A stretch of DNA of 5,415 bases from DASTCC01 sp035711465 (GTDB lineage: Bacteria > Acidobacteriota > Vicinamibacteria > Vicinamibacterales > SCN-69-37), in the NCBI GenBank assembly GCA_035711465.1, contig DASTCC010000163.1, forward strand, positions 1 to 5,415, in the 5' to 3' direction. A model generated the notes under the pieces. The model did not search any database. It saw only the letters and a list, made by a program, of their open reading frames with translations, and was not told the DNA's origin. A program made the translations under genes and the position numbers. Shown here in pieces: positions 5,115-5,415 of this stretch. Position 1 is the first letter of the stretch. Each line of letters begins with the position of its first letter.

Positions 5115-5415
5115 ATGGCGCGCTTCATCGGCCAACCCGTGCCGCGCACCGAGGGGCGCGCGAAGGTCACCGGCGCCGCCAGGTACGTCGACGACGTCTC
5201 GCTGCCCGGAATGCTGCATGGTGCCACCGTGCGCAGCCCGGTCGCGCGCGGCCGGATTCGGGAACTGCGCTTCGACGACGGCGTCCCCTGGTCCGAAGTC
5301 ATCGTCGTCGCCGCCGGTGAGGTGCCGGCGCCGAATCGGCTGGCGCTGATCGCCGACGATCAGCCGGTGCTGGCCGAAGGCGTCGTCAATCATCCGGAAG
5401 AACCCATCCTGCTCC
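5115..5415 (+). CDS. Xanthine dehydrogenase/aldehyde oxidase family molybdopterin-binding subunit (N-terminal part)
   Basis: The first 100 residues of a large subunit are present; the gene runs off the window, and family members are usually 700-800 residues. The N-terminus shows the characteristic block: IGQPVPRTEGRAKVTGAARY, then DDVSLPGMLHGATVRSP, the start of the aldehyde oxidase/xanthine dehydrogenase a/b hammerhead domain. It is followed by VPAPNRLALIADDQPVLAEG and NHPEEPILL. Such enzymes hydroxylate purines, aldehydes or N-heterocycles using a Mo-cytosine-dinucleotide or related cofactor and need FAD and 2Fe-2S subunits, which would have to lie downstream or elsewhere. At residues 41-47 the sequence is RSPVARG where many relatives have RSPHAHA. 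The start ATG has a good Shine-Dalgarno sequence 7 nt upstream. It is divergent from the desaturase operon. Exact substrate class unknown. Confidence 0.88.
   Translation, partial: MARFIGQPVPRTEGRAKVTGAARYVDDVSLPGMLHGATVRSPVARGRIRELRFDDGVPWSEVIVVAAGEVPAPNRLALIADDQPVLAEGVVNHPEEPILL

Overview
The window is GC-rich and densely coding, and reads like the chromosome of a high-GC, probably environmental bacterium. A VapBC module of this type, a xanthine-dehydrogenase-family molybdenum hydroxylase and an uncharacterised lipid or isoprenoid modification operon would suit an Acidobacteriota-like soil organism. That assignment is a guess: no marker gene is present and other high-GC phyla fit as well.

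Layout. Positions 1-60 (+) carry the last 19 codons of an unidentified gene, whose stop lies inside a perfect AT-rich inverted repeat. An AT-rich stretch with a threefold decamer repeat follows and runs into a type II toxin-antitoxin pair, vapB (145-357) and vapC (354-716). Convergent to it, with a gap of only 15 bp, is a five-gene minus-strand operon covering 4960 down to 732. In transcription order it encodes a membrane fatty-acid-desaturase-family di-iron enzyme, two paralogous Rieske non-heme iron oxygenases, and two polytopic membrane proteins of unknown function. A 154-bp divergent intergenic region separates it from a plus-strand gene (5115 to the window edge) for the large subunit of a xanthine dehydrogenase/aldehyde oxidase family enzyme, which is cut off by the edge.

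How the genes may work together. All four junctions inside the minus operon can be read as the same 4-nt GTGA stop/start overlap (the second Rieske gene also has an ATG one codon earlier), so the five proteins are probably translationally coupled and act together. The first three genes encode O2-activating iron enzymes with complete metal-ligand sets: three His boxes in the desaturase, and CxH-x16-CxxH plus a D-x2-H-x4-H facial triad in both Rieske proteins. The last two are integral membrane proteins. No ferredoxin or reductase is encoded here, so electrons must come from elsewhere. The simplest reading is a membrane-located oxidative pathway acting successively on a hydrophobic substrate (fatty acyl, sterol/hopanoid, carotenoid or similar). 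The substrate cannot be read from the sequence. I regard this operon as the item most worth following up; the VapBC pair and the molybdenum hydroxylase are familiar families.
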